A stretch of 64,000 nucleotides of DNA from Microbacterium sp. Marseille-Q6965 (GCF_946151065.1 NZ_CAMGZA010000004.1:124001-188000), one strand, 5' to 3'; shown: positions 1 through 11,508, numbered from the stretch's first letter. Program-made: numbers and translations. The notes: generated by a model not told the origin, from the letters alone.

Positions 1-1191
1 CTGGGGTTCGGCGTCGTGCTGCACCAGATCCGCATGCGGTACCCCGACGCGGTGGTCTCGGGCACCTTCGGGCTGCTCATGCCGTTCGGTGCATACGCGA
101 TCGCCGAGCACCTGCACGGGTCCGGCGTGCTCGCCGTCGTCGCGATGGGCTTCTACGTGGGCTACCACTCGCCGCGCACGTCCTACACGACCCGCCAGCA
201 GGACGGACCGGTGTGGCACTCCGTCGACTTCCTGCTGGAGAGCTTCGTGTTCGCGTACGTCGGGTTGCAGCTGCCGACCGTGATCCGTGAGTTGTCGAGC
301 ACCGACGGCACGCGCACGATCGTCATCGCCGTCGCCGTGCTCGCCGTCGTCATCCTGATCCGACCGCTGTTCGTCTTCGCCTCGTATGCGTGGGGCCAGG
401 TGTGGCAGCGGGTGCGGCTGATGCGGTTCAAGCACGCGGCCGAGGCGTACCGCACCGACCCGCACAGCCGGCGCGCCCGCGCCATCCGGCGCAGGAAGGA
501 GCGGCAGCGGGCGCGCCTGGGCCCCGCGAAGCCGACGAAGGAGGCGATTCGGCGGCGCGTCTTCGAGCCGCCGCTGTCTCGCCGCGAGCGGGTCGTGGTG
601 TCGTGGGCCGGCATGCGCGGGGTGGTGACGCTTGCGATGGCCGCGGCCCTGCCCGACCTCACCGGGGGCGCGATGCCCACCGGGCACGTCGAGGTGCTCG
701 TGGCCGTGGCGTTCGTGGTCACCGTGGGCACGCTGCTGCTCCAGGGGCTCACGCTCACCCCGCTGATCCGCCTGCTCGGCGTGACGGCCGACGAGGAGCG
801 GCGCTCCGACGAGGCCGAGATCGCGCGCATGCGTCGCCTGGGCGCGGAGGCCGGGCTGGAGTACCTGCGTGAGCAGCAGCGTCGCTGGACCGAGGAGCAC
901 GGCGAGGAGAGCGCGGAGGCGTTCAAGCGCGTGGCCCGGGCGATGGTGCGCGTCGAGCGGGGCACCGACCGTGCGGATCGCGAGCTCGACAGGGCGCAGG
1001 ATCTGCCACGCCAGGTGCCGCGCGACGCGCTTGTGGAGCTGTCGAAGGGGTGGCTCGCGGTGCGGCGGCAGGTGCTGCTCGACGAGTGCCGGGCGGGCAA
1101 CCTCAGCGAGGAGGTCATGCGCGAGCTCTTCGTCGCGATGGACGCCGAGGAGCTGGCCCTCGACACCCGCGGCGCGCTGCGGCCGGACTGA
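1..1191 (+). CDS. Na+/H+ antiporter (CPA1/NhaP type), C-terminal part
   Basis: The frame is open from base 1, so the true start lies upstream; 396 residues are visible. The protein is a cytoplasmic-membrane cation/proton exchanger that would help pH and Na+ homeostasis. The visible part holds several hydrophobic segments, an Arg-rich cytoplasmic loop at about residues 140-190, then the segment WAGMRGVVTLAMAAALP at about residues 202-218, which is typical of CPA1 exchangers (the GxRG.v.lA pattern), two more membrane segments, and a charged cytoplasmic tail of roughly 130 residues rich in Glu and Arg. It converges on the next gene with only 11 bases between stop codons, and no hairpin is evident between them. 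The family assignment is by motif; the transported ion is inferred. Confidence 0.85.
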   Translation: MGFGVVLHQIRMRYPDAVVSGTFGLLMPFGAYAIAEHLHGSGVLAVVAMGFYVGYHSPRTSYTTRQQDGPVWHSVDFLLESFVFAYVGLQLPTVIRELSSTDGTRTIVIAVAVLAVVILIRPLFVFASYAWGQVWQRVRLMRFKHAAEAYRTDPHSRRARAIRRRKERQRARLGPAKPTKEAIRRRVFEPPLSRRERVVVSWAGMRGVVTLAMAAALPDLTGGAMPTGHVEVLVAVAFVVTVGTLLLQGLTLTPLIRLLGVTADEERRSDEAEIARMRRLGAEAGLEYLREQQRRWTEEHGEESAEAFKRVARAMVRVERGTDRADRELDRAQDLPRQVPRDALVELSKGWLAVRRQVLLDECRAGNLSEEVMRELFVAMDAEELALDTRGALRPD

Positions 1192-1202
1192 CCGGCCGGC
1201 GT

Positions 1203-1433
1203 TCAGTCAGCGCGGACGAGCAGGTCGCCGACCTCACAGTCGAGGGCGCGGCAGATCGCCGAGAGCGTGGAATAGCGGATCGCGCGGGCCCGGTCGTTCT
1301 TGAGGACCGAGAGGTTCACGATGCTCACCCCGACCTGCTCGCTCAGAGCGGTGAGGGTCATGCCGCGCTCGGCGAGCAGCTCGTCGAGCCGACAGTGGAT
1401 GCCGCTGGCCTCCTCCTCCGCCGCCGGGCTCAC
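1203..1433 (-). CDS. XRE-family HTH regulator (YozG-like)
   Basis: A 76-residue Cro/CI-type DNA-binding protein with almost nothing besides the helix-turn-helix (about residues 19-65; segment MTLTALSEQVGVSIVNLSVL). The GTG start at 1431-1433 overlaps the stop of the DUF2975 gene in a GTGA arrangement, so the two are translationally coupled. Small XRE proteins paired with DUF2975 membrane proteins are a recurrent bacterial unit; the regulator probably controls its own operon. A perfect 8-bp inverted repeat upstream of the first gene (2070-2098) is the natural operator candidate. The signal sensed is unknown. Confidence 0.85.
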   Translation of the reverse strand: MSPAAEEEASGIHCRLDELLAERGMTLTALSEQVGVSIVNLSVLKNDRARAIRYSTLSAICRALDCEVGDLLVRAD

Positions 1434-2053
1434 ACGAGCCCCTCGGTGTCGCGCTGCAGGCGGCGGCCGACGCCGACCACCCCGCCGACGAGCGCGAGTG
1501 TGAAGCCCCAGCCCACGGGTGCGAGGTCCAGATTGAGCAGAAAGGTGGAGAAGATCCCCTCCATTGCGGGGTTCGTCCGTTCCAGCAGCGCGGTCGTCTC
1601 CGCGCGCCCGACGGCGCCGGCGACCTGCCCGCCGATCCCGCCCGCCATCACAATGCTCGCAACCGCAAAGAGAGCGGCGTCGGCGCCGCGGGTGAAGGGC
1701 CGCGACCGGATCAGCCCGAGGCCCAGCCAGACCGCGATCGCGCACGTGCCGATGGTTGCCAACGCGGGCAGAGCGCCCTCGAGGAACAGCATCGATCGGA
1801 TGGACGCCGGAGCGGCCGCCAGGGTGACTGCGGCGCTCTCGTATCGGGCGGAAGCGGCACCCGTCGGCGGCGCCAGGGGTGCATCGACGAACGACAGGTT
1901 CGTCACGGTCACCGTGCGCCCGACGGCATCGACGGCGGCGATCACGATCGCCGCCAGGGCGATGATCGCCACCGCGGCCGCGCCCGTTGCGATGATGCCC
2001 AAGGCGATGCGGTCGCCGCGCGACAGCGGTCGCGTGGTGGTGGATGTCGTCAC
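1430..2053 (-). CDS. DUF2975 family membrane protein
   Basis: A 207-residue integral membrane protein with about four hydrophobic segments: one near the N-terminus (IALGIIATGAAAVAIIALAA), two in the middle and one near the C-terminus. The GTG at 2051-2053 is chosen because a purine-rich AGGGGGA lies just upstream and the preceding sequence is AT-rich promoter-like DNA. Upstream in-frame codons would read through the terminator region. The order membrane protein then XRE regulator, with a 4-base overlap, is the standard DUF2975 arrangement. Its biochemical role is not known; the association suggests a membrane-linked signalling or regulatory function. Confidence 0.8.
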   Translation of the reverse strand: MTTSTTTRPLSRGDRIALGIIATGAAAVAIIALAAIVIAAVDAVGRTVTVTNLSFVDAPLAPPTGAASARYESAAVTLAAAPASIRSMLFLEGALPALATIGTCAIAVWLGLGLIRSRPFTRGADAALFAVASIVMAGGIGGQVAGAVGRAETTALLERTNPAMEGIFSTFLLNLDLAPVGWGFTLALVGGVVGVGRRLQRDTEGLV

Positions 2054-2069
2054 CGTTCCCCCTATCGGA

Positions 2070-2107
2070 TCGTTGTTCACGAAAAACGATAACAACGAAT
2101 ATCGATA
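2070..2107 (-). promoter_or_regulatory. Promoter/operator region of the DUF2975-XRE operon
   Basis: In otherwise very G+C-rich surroundings this 38-base stretch is AT-rich. It holds a perfect inverted repeat, TCGTTGTT (2070-2077) and AACAACGA (2091-2098), with a 13-base spacer, followed by the palindrome TATCGATA (2100-2107). It sits 17 bases upstream of the GTG start. It is probably the binding site of the coupled XRE repressor (inference). Confidence 0.5.
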
Positions 2108-2170
2108 AGTCAAGCGTGGTGTCGCCGGGGGGGGGGCGAGGCGCCGCTCGCGGGCGCGGGCGGGAAGAAC

Positions 2171-2210
2171 GACGATGGCCCGCCTCCCCGAAGGGAGACG
2201 GGCCATCGTC
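2171..2210 (-). terminator. Hairpin terminator of the DAACS symporter gene
   Basis: Perfect 12-bp arms GACGATGGCCCG (2171-2182) and CGGGCCATCGTC (2199-2210), with further pairing inside, begin 9 bases beyond the symporter stop at 2219. There is no clear U-tract, as is usual in high-G+C actinobacteria. A run of ten G residues lies nearby at about 2128-2137. Confidence 0.65.
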
Positions 2211-2218
2211 CGGTCGGA

Positions 2219-3667
2219 TCAGCGAGCCGTCGCGCTCCCCGCGCCCGCGGTCTCGGCCGCGGGCTCCTGCGCGTCGGTCGCCTCGGAGTCGGTGACCTTG
2301 TCGGCCTCCGCCTCATCCTCGTCAAGGAACGGCAGGCCCTCGCGCGGAGCGTCGTAGAGGTCCTGATCGAGAATGCCCTCGCGCTTGGCGACGATCGCCG
2401 GCACGAGCGCCTGGCCCGCGACGTTCACCGCGGTGCGGCCCATGTCGAGGATCGGGTCGATCGCCAGCAGCAGACCCACGCCCTCGAGCGGCAGCCCGAG
2501 CGTCGACAGGGTGAGCGTGAGCATCACGGTCGCGCCGGTCGTTCCGGCGGTCGCCGCGGAGCCCACGACCGAGACGACGACGATCAGCAGGTACTGGATG
2601 AACGACAGCTCGATGTCGAAGAACTGCGCGACGAAGATCGCGGCGATCGCGGGGTAGATGGCGGCGCAGCCGTCCATCTTCGTGGTCGAGCCGAACGGCA
2701 CGGCGAACGACGCGTATTCGCGCGGCACCCCGAGGTTGCGTTCCGCCACGCGCTGCGTCAGCGGCAGCGTGCCCAGCGATGAGCGGCTGACGAATCCGAG
2801 CTGGATGGCCGGCCACGCCCCCGTGAAGTACTGCTTGATCGAGAGGCGGTGCGAGGCGAGCAGAACCGGGTAGACGACGAACAGCACGAGCGCGAGACCG
2901 ATGTAGATCGCCAACGCGAACCACGCCAGCGACGTCAGCTTCTCCCAGCCGTACTCGACCACGGCGGCACCGATGAGGCCCAGGGTGCCGATAGGTGCGA
3001 CACGGATGATCCACCACACCACGCGCTGGATGACCTTGAGCAGCGACTCGGTGAAGGCGAGGAACGGCTCCGCCTTCTTGCCCGCGCGCAGCGCGGCGAT
3101 GCCGACGACGACCGAGACGACGATGATCTGCAGGATGTTGAACGAGGCGCTGCCGGTGAACGCCCCGGTCTCGGGGTCGACCGTGCCGGAGACGCCCAGG
3201 CCGAGGAAGTTCTGCGGCACGAGACCGATGAGGAAGTCCCACCACGAGCCGACGCGGCTCGGCTCTGCGGGGCCCTCGAGTCCCTCGCCCGCGCGGTTGC
3301 CGGGCTGGAGGGTCAGGCCGAGCACGATACCGATCGACACGGCGATGAACGCCGTGATGGCGAACCACAGCAGGGTCTGGCCGGCCAGGCGCGCGGCGTT
3401 CTGCACACGGCGGAGGTTGGAGATGCTCGCGACGATCGCCGTGAACACGAGCGGGACGACGGCGGCGCGCAGCAGGGTGACGTAGGAGCTGCCGATCGTG
3501 TCGAGCGTGCCCGAGAGGGCGTTCGGCTCATCCGCGGTCGCGCCGAGCTGGCGCGCGAGCAGGCCCAGCCCGATGCCGACGACGAGGGCGACGAGGATCT
3601 GGAAGCCGAAGGAGGCGTAGAAGGGTCGCTTCGTCCGCGTCCTCGGCGAGGTCGTGGTGGTGCTCAT
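2219..3667 (-). CDS. Dicarboxylate/amino acid:cation symporter (DAACS, GltP/DctA type)
   Basis: A 482-residue Na+- or H+-coupled importer of C4-dicarboxylates or acidic amino acids. Family hallmarks are the serine-rich re-entrant loop (SRSSLGTLPLT), the FAVPFGSTTKMDG segment of hairpin 2, and the substrate/cation-binding stretch DPILDMGRTAVNVAGQAL near the C-terminus. An acidic tail of about 60 residues follows. The ATG start is supported by GGAGAACC directly upstream. The gene is alone on its strand with its own terminator. GltP-like and DctA-like members share these motifs, so the substrate cannot be read from sequence alone. Confidence 0.92.
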   Translation of the reverse strand: MSTTTTSPRTRTKRPFYASFGFQILVALVVGIGLGLLARQLGATADEPNALSGTLDTIGSSYVTLLRAAVVPLVFTAIVASISNLRRVQNAARLAGQTLLWFAITAFIAVSIGIVLGLTLQPGNRAGEGLEGPAEPSRVGSWWDFLIGLVPQNFLGLGVSGTVDPETGAFTGSASFNILQIIVVSVVVGIAALRAGKKAEPFLAFTESLLKVIQRVVWWIIRVAPIGTLGLIGAAVVEYGWEKLTSLAWFALAIYIGLALVLFVVYPVLLASHRLSIKQYFTGAWPAIQLGFVSRSSLGTLPLTQRVAERNLGVPREYASFAVPFGSTTKMDGCAAIYPAIAAIFVAQFFDIELSFIQYLLIVVVSVVGSAATAGTTGATVMLTLTLSTLGLPLEGVGLLLAIDPILDMGRTAVNVAGQALVPAIVAKREGILDQDLYDAPREGLPFLDEDEAEADKVTDSEATDAQEPAAETAGAGSATAR

Positions 3668-3770
3668 GGTTCTCCGTTTCGGGGGCTGCCTGGTGCCAGG
3701 CGAGTCAACGTTAAGAGTGCTCAGGTTGTTCCGAGCCCGTATGACGGAACGTTTCGAAACGGCCGATGCG

Positions 3771-3808
3771 CGAAAGAGGGCCGGAAGCGGTGTTCCGGCC
3801 CTCTTCGC
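3771..3808 (-). terminator. Terminator of the large phosphodiesterase gene
   Basis: Perfect 12-bp arms AGAGGGCCGGAA (3775-3786) and TTCCGGCCCTCT (3793-3804) with a 6-base loop. On the minus strand the hairpin is followed by TTTCG. It lies 20 bases beyond the stop of the leftward gene. Confidence 0.8.
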
Positions 3809-3828
3809 CCGAGTAGGGACTCGGTGCT

Positions 3829-6800
3829 TCAGCGGGTGCGACGGCGGCGCGCCGCGGCGAGTCCCAGGGTGGTGGCCAGGCCCGCGATCAGGAGCAGGAG
3901 ACCCGCGGCGATGATGCCCGGCTCGGCTCCCGTGGCGGCGAGACCGCGATCGGCGGCGGCGTCGCCCGGGTCGCCCGACCCCGGCCGCGGGGCGTCGCTG
4001 GAGCCATCGCCGTCACCGGCGCCGTCACCGGGGCCGGGGTCGGCGTCGTCCCCGTCGCCCGGCTGCTGCGGTGTTTCGGGCTCCTCACCGGGCTGTTCGG
4101 GAGTGCCGCCGGGCGCCGCCGGCACCGTCACGGACGCCGCGCGGGTGACGCCGTTGACCGTCAGCTCCACCGTGGCCGTGCCCGGGGCGACGGCGGTCAG
4201 CTCCCCCGTGGCGGGATTCAACCGCACGACCTGGGCGGAGGCCTCGAGCGCGCGCAGGGCGCCGTCGTCGACCACCACGCCCTCGCCGCCCCACCGGGCG
4301 GACATCGGCCATGCCACCGGCACCTCGCGCGTGCCGTCCTGCGACACGGTGCCCGACACCTGCGCCGTCCCGCCGATCGGCAGCGTCTCGGGCACGCCCG
4401 ACAGCGTGAGCTCGTCCACGCGGGGGCGCACCTCCGCGCGCAGCCACGCCGTCCGGTCGACGACCGGCGCCGGCTCGGCACCGACGACGCCCCGGGCCGG
4501 GTCGATGCCGAGCATGGTCCAGCCGGTGAAGCCGCCCAGCTCCGCCGCCCCCGAGGGGCTCTTGCCCGAGTTGCCGTTGGTCAGATAGCTCACGCCCTCC
4601 GAGCTGCGGCCCGAGAAGTTGCCCACGTGCGCGTTCACCGCGGCGATGGACTTGCCGGTCTCCGCGCGGAACTCGGCGAAGGTGGCCTCCAGCTCGCGCG
4701 CCTCGACACGGTCGGAGAGCTGGCTGTGGTCGCCGACCAGGTGATCCTGCGTGGGGTGGTGGAAGAACACCGTCACCCCGGTGATGTCCGGGTCATCGGC
4801 CGCGTCGGCCAGCTGATCCTCGAGGAACTGCAGCTGGTCGATGGCGCCGCCGCGCTGCCCCAGCGAGCCGCTGGCCGAGTTCAGCGTGATGATCCGGGTG
4901 CCCTCGATGTCTCGCGCGGTGCGGGTATCACCGAAGGCCGCCTCGAAGTTGGCGATGTCGCCGCCCATCACCTCGTGGTTGCCGGGCACGTAGATGTACG
5001 GGACGGCGTCGCCGACCTCCTCGTCCAGGATCCGCCGCGCCAGGTCGAAGTCGGCGGGGCTGGCCTCGTCGACGAAGTCGCCGTTGATGACGAGCAGGTC
5101 GGGATCGGCGGCCACGACCTCCTGCAGGGTGCGGCGCGCGGCCGCGACGATCTCGCTGTCGGGATTGCGCGCGACGAACTGCGAGTCGCTGACCACCGCC
5201 ACCCGCAGCGGGCTGTCGTCCGCCGTGCCATTGGTCATGATGAGCGGATCGAACACGGGTGTGGCCTGCGGCTGGTCCACCTCGGGGGCGTAGACGATGC
5301 CGAGCTCGGCGAACTGTAGCGAGCCCTGGTACTGCGCGGTCGAGCGCGTCTCCATGATGCGGATCCGCTCGAAGGCGAGCGGGTAGGCGATCCCGGCCGG
5401 CACCGTGAACTCCACCTTGCGCCAGCCCTCCCAGGTGATGGTGGGGCCGTCGAGATTCGTGGCGGCGGTCGCGCCGGCGGCACGCACCTGCAGGCGGGGC
5501 CACGCGCCCGTGCCGTCGCCGTTGATCCACAGGGTCACGGCACGGGGCTGGCCGGGCAGCTCGATCGGCTGGGGGGCGATCGCATACATTCCTCGCGTGC
5601 CCGTGCTGGTCGTGAAATCGTGCGTCATCGACAGCGCGTCCTGTCCGTCCGGGCCGGCAGCCGGAGCGGCGGCGAGCGTGCCGGTCGCGCGGGCGGTCTC
5701 CTGCCGCCAGGCGGCCGCGTCCGCGAAGTCGAGCACCACGTCCTCGGCGAGGCCGACGGTCACCGCGGCCTCGAAGCGGTGACCGGCCACGTCGACGCGC
5801 AGCGTCGTCGCGCCCGATTCCACCAGCGGACGGATCGTGAAGGCGTCGATGCCCGCGGGCTCGATCGACACCTCGGGGCCGGCGTCGATGCTCACGTCTG
5901 AGACCTCGACGGGGGCGGTGTGGCCGTCGCCGTCGTATCCGGTGACACGGAACGTCGTGCTCTCGTCCGGCTGGAGGAACGAGATGACGCGGGAGGAGCC
6001 TTCGATCCGGTCCAGCTCGCCCAGCACGCGCAGCGGCGCCGTGCCCGTGAGTCCGGACTCGCTCGTGAAGGCGAGCTCGTGGTTGCCGGGCGCCATGCCC
6101 GTGACGACGGCGGACGACGCCTCGGCCGAGCGCACCTCCAGCCCCGGTTCCGCGGAGAAGGAGCCCGTCACGCCGACGGGACCCAGGTTGGCGTCGAGGC
6201 CCGTGGCCGTGACGGAGCGGTCGAGGCCGGGGAACACGGCGTCGCCGCCGTCGACAGCGGGCGACACCTGCACCTCCGTGGCGGCCTCGGCGGGCGCGCT
6301 CGAGAAGAAGACGAGCGAGTTCGCCACGAGCCGCTCGCTGCCGTCCGACGGACGGTTCACGAGCTCCAGCTCCGCCGCCCCGGCGGGGCGCGCGAGCATG
6401 GTGGTCGACCCGCCGCCGTCCAGGTTCACCGCGTTGTACGCGCCGAGATCGAGCATGAGCTGGGCCAGCTCCTGGATCGTCTGCCCGCGACTGTCCGAGG
6501 CGCGGCCGTCGATCGCGACGATGTAGATCTCCGTGCCGTCGCGGTTGACGCCCACGGCCGTGCGGGCGGCCTCGACCTGCTCCGCGGTGCCCTTCTGCCC
6601 GTCGATGACGAGGCGCTGGCTGCCGCTGACGGCCAGGTCCACGTCGGCCGACGGGCCGACCTCGATGGTGACCGCGTCGCCCACCTGCAGGGCACCGATC
6701 GCGTCCGCCCCGGCCTCGCGCCCGAGCAGCACGTGGCCGCCGTCGGGAATCTCCGGAGCGCCCGCGCCCTGAGCGACCTCGGTGACGACGCCGTCGACGA

Positions 6801-7443
6801 CGCTGGCTCGGGACACGCGCTGGGCGCCGCCCGCCGCATTGTTCAGCGTGTAGTCGCCCCACGCGGCGGTGTAGACGCCGATCCCGTCGGCCGGGATGGA
6901 GGGGGCGTTGAACGCGTTGATCGCGACGGGGCCGGCGGGGGTGGGGAGGGTGCCCCGCGCGGTGAGCTGCTGCACCGCCGCGAGGCCGTCGGCGATCGTG
7001 AACGCCTCGCGCGGCGAGGCCGATCCGGTGCGGATGCCCTCGCTCGTGACGTTCGTGCCGACCGGGGCGTTCGTCGCGTTCATGTCGAAGTAGTCGCCGT
7101 TCACGGCCGCGACCGCCCCGCTGCCGGCCACCTGGTCGCTCACGCGCGCAGGCGTGGTGATGCTGCCCGAGTCGACGACGTCGAGCGACAGCGTGGGCGT
7201 CGTGAGGTCGGCGACGAGGATGTCGCCCGTCACCCACCCGGCGCCCTCGAGCCGGGAGAACGCGACGTGGTCCAGCCCGGGGGCGATCCGCTGCGACTGC
7301 GCCTCGAGCAGGGAGGAGCCGCCGCCGGTCAGGTGGAGGCCGAGCGTGTCCTCCGCCGGCGCGGCGGAGGCCGCGGCGGGAGCGACGAGGAGGGGCGCGG
7401 TGAGCGCGACGGTGGCGAGCGCGATGAGTGGCTTCGTATGCAT
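3829..7443 (-). CDS. Secreted phosphodiester glycosidase/metallophosphoesterase with LAxTG-like anchor
   Basis: A 1204-residue exported multidomain enzyme. From the N-terminus: a signal peptide (about 1-28, cleavage after an AxA), a NAGPA-type phosphodiester glycosidase domain with the hallmark NLDGGGSTTM at about residues 340-349, a long beta-rich region including a carbohydrate-binding-like module, a calcineurin-type metallophosphoesterase domain with VSDSQ near 752, NGDF about 28 residues later and GNHE near 822, Ig-like (Big_2-type) repeats, a Pro/Asp/Gly-rich linker, and a C-terminal LAATG, hydrophobic segment and RRRR tail. The last element resembles a class E sortase signal, so cell-wall attachment is likely. 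Expected substrates are extracellular phosphodiesters such as teichoic acids or capped sugars (inference). The ATG at 7441-7443 is followed at once by the signal peptide; upstream codons in frame look non-coding. Confidence 0.85.
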   Translation of the reverse strand: MHTKPLIALATVALTAPLLVAPAAASAAPAEDTLGLHLTGGGSSLLEAQSQRIAPGLDHVAFSRLEGAGWVTGDILVADLTTPTLSLDVVDSGSITTPARVSDQVAGSGAVAAVNGDYFDMNATNAPVGTNVTSEGIRTGSASPREAFTIADGLAAVQQLTARGTLPTPAGPVAINAFNAPSIPADGIGVYTAAWGDYTLNNAAGGAQRVSRASVVDGVVTEVAQGAGAPEIPDGGHVLLGREAGADAIGALQVGDAVTIEVGPSADVDLAVSGSQRLVIDGQKGTAEQVEAARTAVGVNRDGTEIYIVAIDGRASDSRGQTIQELAQLMLDLGAYNAVNLDGGGSTTMLARPAGAAELELVNRPSDGSERLVANSLVFFSSAPAEAATEVQVSPAVDGGDAVFPGLDRSVTATGLDANLGPVGVTGSFSAEPGLEVRSAEASSAVVTGMAPGNHELAFTSESGLTGTAPLRVLGELDRIEGSSRVISFLQPDESTTFRVTGYDGDGHTAPVEVSDVSIDAGPEVSIEPAGIDAFTIRPLVESGATTLRVDVAGHRFEAAVTVGLAEDVVLDFADAAAWRQETARATGTLAAAPAAGPDGQDALSMTHDFTTSTGTRGMYAIAPQPIELPGQPRAVTLWINGDGTGAWPRLQVRAAGATAATNLDGPTITWEGWRKVEFTVPAGIAYPLAFERIRIMETRSTAQYQGSLQFAELGIVYAPEVDQPQATPVFDPLIMTNGTADDSPLRVAVVSDSQFVARNPDSEIVAAARRTLQEVVAADPDLLVINGDFVDEASPADFDLARRILDEEVGDAVPYIYVPGNHEVMGGDIANFEAAFGDTRTARDIEGTRIITLNSASGSLGQRGGAIDQLQFLEDQLADAADDPDITGVTVFFHHPTQDHLVGDHSQLSDRVEARELEATFAEFRAETGKSIAAVNAHVGNFSGRSSEGVSYLTNGNSGKSPSGAAELGGFTGWTMLGIDPARGVVGAEPAPVVDRTAWLRAEVRPRVDELTLSGVPETLPIGGTAQVSGTVSQDGTREVPVAWPMSARWGGEGVVVDDGALRALEASAQVVRLNPATGELTAVAPGTATVELTVNGVTRAASVTVPAAPGGTPEQPGEEPETPQQPGDGDDADPGPGDGAGDGDGSSDAPRPGSGDPGDAAADRGLAATGAEPGIIAAGLLLLIAGLATTLGLAAARRRRTR

Positions 7444-7484
7444 GCGGGAAGTGACGATCTCTTCTGGTCGGAGGGGACCGGCAC

Positions 7485-7490
7485 ACCGTA
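7485..7490 (-). promoter_or_regulatory. Candidate -10 for the large phosphodiesterase gene
   Basis: TACGGT on the minus strand, about 42 bases before the ATG at 7443. The rest of the 276-base divergent gap (7444-7719) shows no other gene. Confidence 0.3.
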
Positions 7491-7645
7491 GGAGCGACGC
7501 GTGGCCGCGCGGCGACCGGCATCTGAACGGGAGGTGACGCCCCCGCCCCGACCCGCCCGCCGCCCGTCGTCCCGTTGCGGGTCGTCGGCACCCGGAACGC
7601 GCTATGCCCAGGGCGAACACGGGCGCCGCGGGGGCCATCCGTCGT

Positions 7646-7651
7646 TACGGT
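7646..7651 (+). promoter_or_regulatory. Candidate -10 of clpC
   Basis: TACGGT about 68 bases before the clpC start, leaving a leader of roughly 60 bases that ends in a clear ribosome-binding site (GGAGGAGTGAC). The nearby ATG at 7659 is out of frame with clpC and not preceded by such a site. Confidence 0.35.
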
Positions 7652-7719
7652 GGAATCCATGGCGCGAGGTGCGCTTCCTGCACCCCGCGTCCCGAAGGCC
7701 AAGTGCCCGGAGGAGTGAC

Positions 7720-10239
<2,520 letters not shown>

Positions 10240-10255
10240 TCCGACCTCACACCAG

Positions 10256-10285
10256 AAGGGCGGTCCCCTCGGGGGCCGCCCTTTT
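10256..10285 (+). terminator. clpC terminator
   Basis: A G+C-rich hairpin of AAGGGCGGTCCCC against GGGGGCCGCCCTT closed by TCG and followed by TTTT, 17 bases after the clpC stop: a canonical intrinsic terminator. Confidence 0.9.
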
Positions 10286-10360
10286 GCGTGTCCGGGGCAC
10301 ACACTCCCGGGTCGGGGCGCCGGCGCGGCTTGCGGTGGTGATGCCGTGGGCCGGCCGCGC

Positions 10361-11422
10361 TCAGCCCGCCACGCGCGCGTGCCAGTAGCGGTGGTGCTCC
10401 GTGAAGCCGAGCGCGGCCATGAGCGCGAGCGAGGCCTCGTTGCCCGCCTCGACCTGCACGAGCGCCGAGCGCACACCGCGGACGGCGGCACCGGCCGCCG
10501 CCGCGCGCACCAGCGCCCGCCCTGCGCCCCTGCGGCGAAAGGCGGGGGCGACGACGAGATCGGAGATCACGGCCCACTTCTGCGACATCGCCAGCCGGAC
10601 GACGCCGACGAGCGAGGTGGATCCTTCCGCGTCGCGGGCGATCGCGGAGAAGAAGGTCCGCGACTCGGGGCCGCGCACCAGCGCCCGGTAGGCCTCGTAC
10701 CCGGGCGACCCGACCGGGCGCCCCCATGCCTCGAAGTGCACGGCGTGCGGCTCCTCGTGCTCGACGATCTCGAGGCCCGCCGGTGCGGCCTCGACGGGTC
10801 GGCCGGCGTCCGCCGCGATCTCGCGGGCGGCGGCCGTCATCACGAGGGTGGGTTTCGAGGGCACCAGTCCGGCGTCGCGGAAGCGCCCCGCGATGGCCGC
10901 GCACGCGGGGGCCAGCTCTGTCGTGCCCGCAGACGAGTGGATGAGGAAGGCGGGCGGTTGGTCGCGCGCGGCGAACCACGCCGTGACGAGCTCGAGGGCG
11001 GCCTCCGGCGGCATGCCCGGATCGCTCAGGGGGAGGGCGGAGTTCGCCCGGTTGGTGACGCCACCGTTCGCGCGCAGCAGCCAGCCCGCCTGCACGGCGG
11101 CCGGTTCGTCGCGCTCCTCGGCCCGCAGATTGTCGGCATGCAGCCACGCCGAGTCCTCCGGCAGCCAGGTGTTCGCGGCGATCCGCTGCAGGTCCTCCGC
11201 CGACACGATCCGGTGCAGCGCGCCAGGACGCGTGGGCGCGGGTGGCAGCTCGTGAACGAGCAGGATCGCGCCCCGGGGGATCGTCACCCGGCCGCGCTTG
11301 GTCTCCACCGAGACGTCGCGCTCGGTCACCGCGACGACAGACCCGACGGCGTCCGTGGGCGATCCGTCATCCGTGTATCGGATGACCACCCTGTGGCCGG
11401 GCTGCGGTTCCGTGGGTGACAT
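10361..11422 (-). CDS. GNAT N-acetyltransferase with N-terminal SH3-like domain
   Basis: 353 residues. The N-terminal 60 residues form a small beta-rich domain (HRVVIRYTDDGSPTDAVGSV), and the middle carries the stretch GWLLRANGGVTNRANSALPL found in actinobacterial GNAT proteins of the Rv0428c type. The C-terminal 100 residues contain the acetyl-CoA-binding motif A, VVAPAFRRRGAGRALV, followed by a GNEASLALMAALGF motif B. It should transfer an acetyl group from acetyl-CoA to an unknown amine acceptor. ATG at 11420-11422 follows GAGGTCAC. It is divergent from the next GNAT gene, 98 bases away. Confidence 0.88.
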   Translation of the reverse strand: MSPTEPQPGHRVVIRYTDDGSPTDAVGSVVAVTERDVSVETKRGRVTIPRGAILLVHELPPAPTRPGALHRIVSAEDLQRIAANTWLPEDSAWLHADNLRAEERDEPAAVQAGWLLRANGGVTNRANSALPLSDPGMPPEAALELVTAWFAARDQPPAFLIHSSAGTTELAPACAAIAGRFRDAGLVPSKPTLVMTAAAREIAADAGRPVEAAPAGLEIVEHEEPHAVHFEAWGRPVGSPGYEAYRALVRGPESRTFFSAIARDAEGSTSLVGVVRLAMSQKWAVISDLVVAPAFRRRGAGRALVRAAAAGAAVRGVRSALVQVEAGNEASLALMAALGFTEHHRYWHARVAG

Positions 11423-11508
11423 GTGACCTCTCGACGGCGTGGGCGTACCCGAGGACTCTATCCGGGGCGTCGTCGCCGGCCCCGCAGGCGGGGTCGAGCA
11501 TCGGGTTC

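Noticed and set aside
7606-7630. ClgR-type operator upstream of clpC (GCGAAC half-site)
   Set aside because: The partner half-site at the required spacing is missing.
7659-7661. ATG at 7659 as clpC start
   Set aside because: Out of frame with clpC and not preceded by a ribosome-binding site, unlike the ATG at 7720.
4928-7702. Open minus-strand frame of 924 codons overlapping the phosphodiesterase gene in another frame
   Set aside because: Low-complexity Arg-rich translation; the other minus-strand frame carries recognisable domains.
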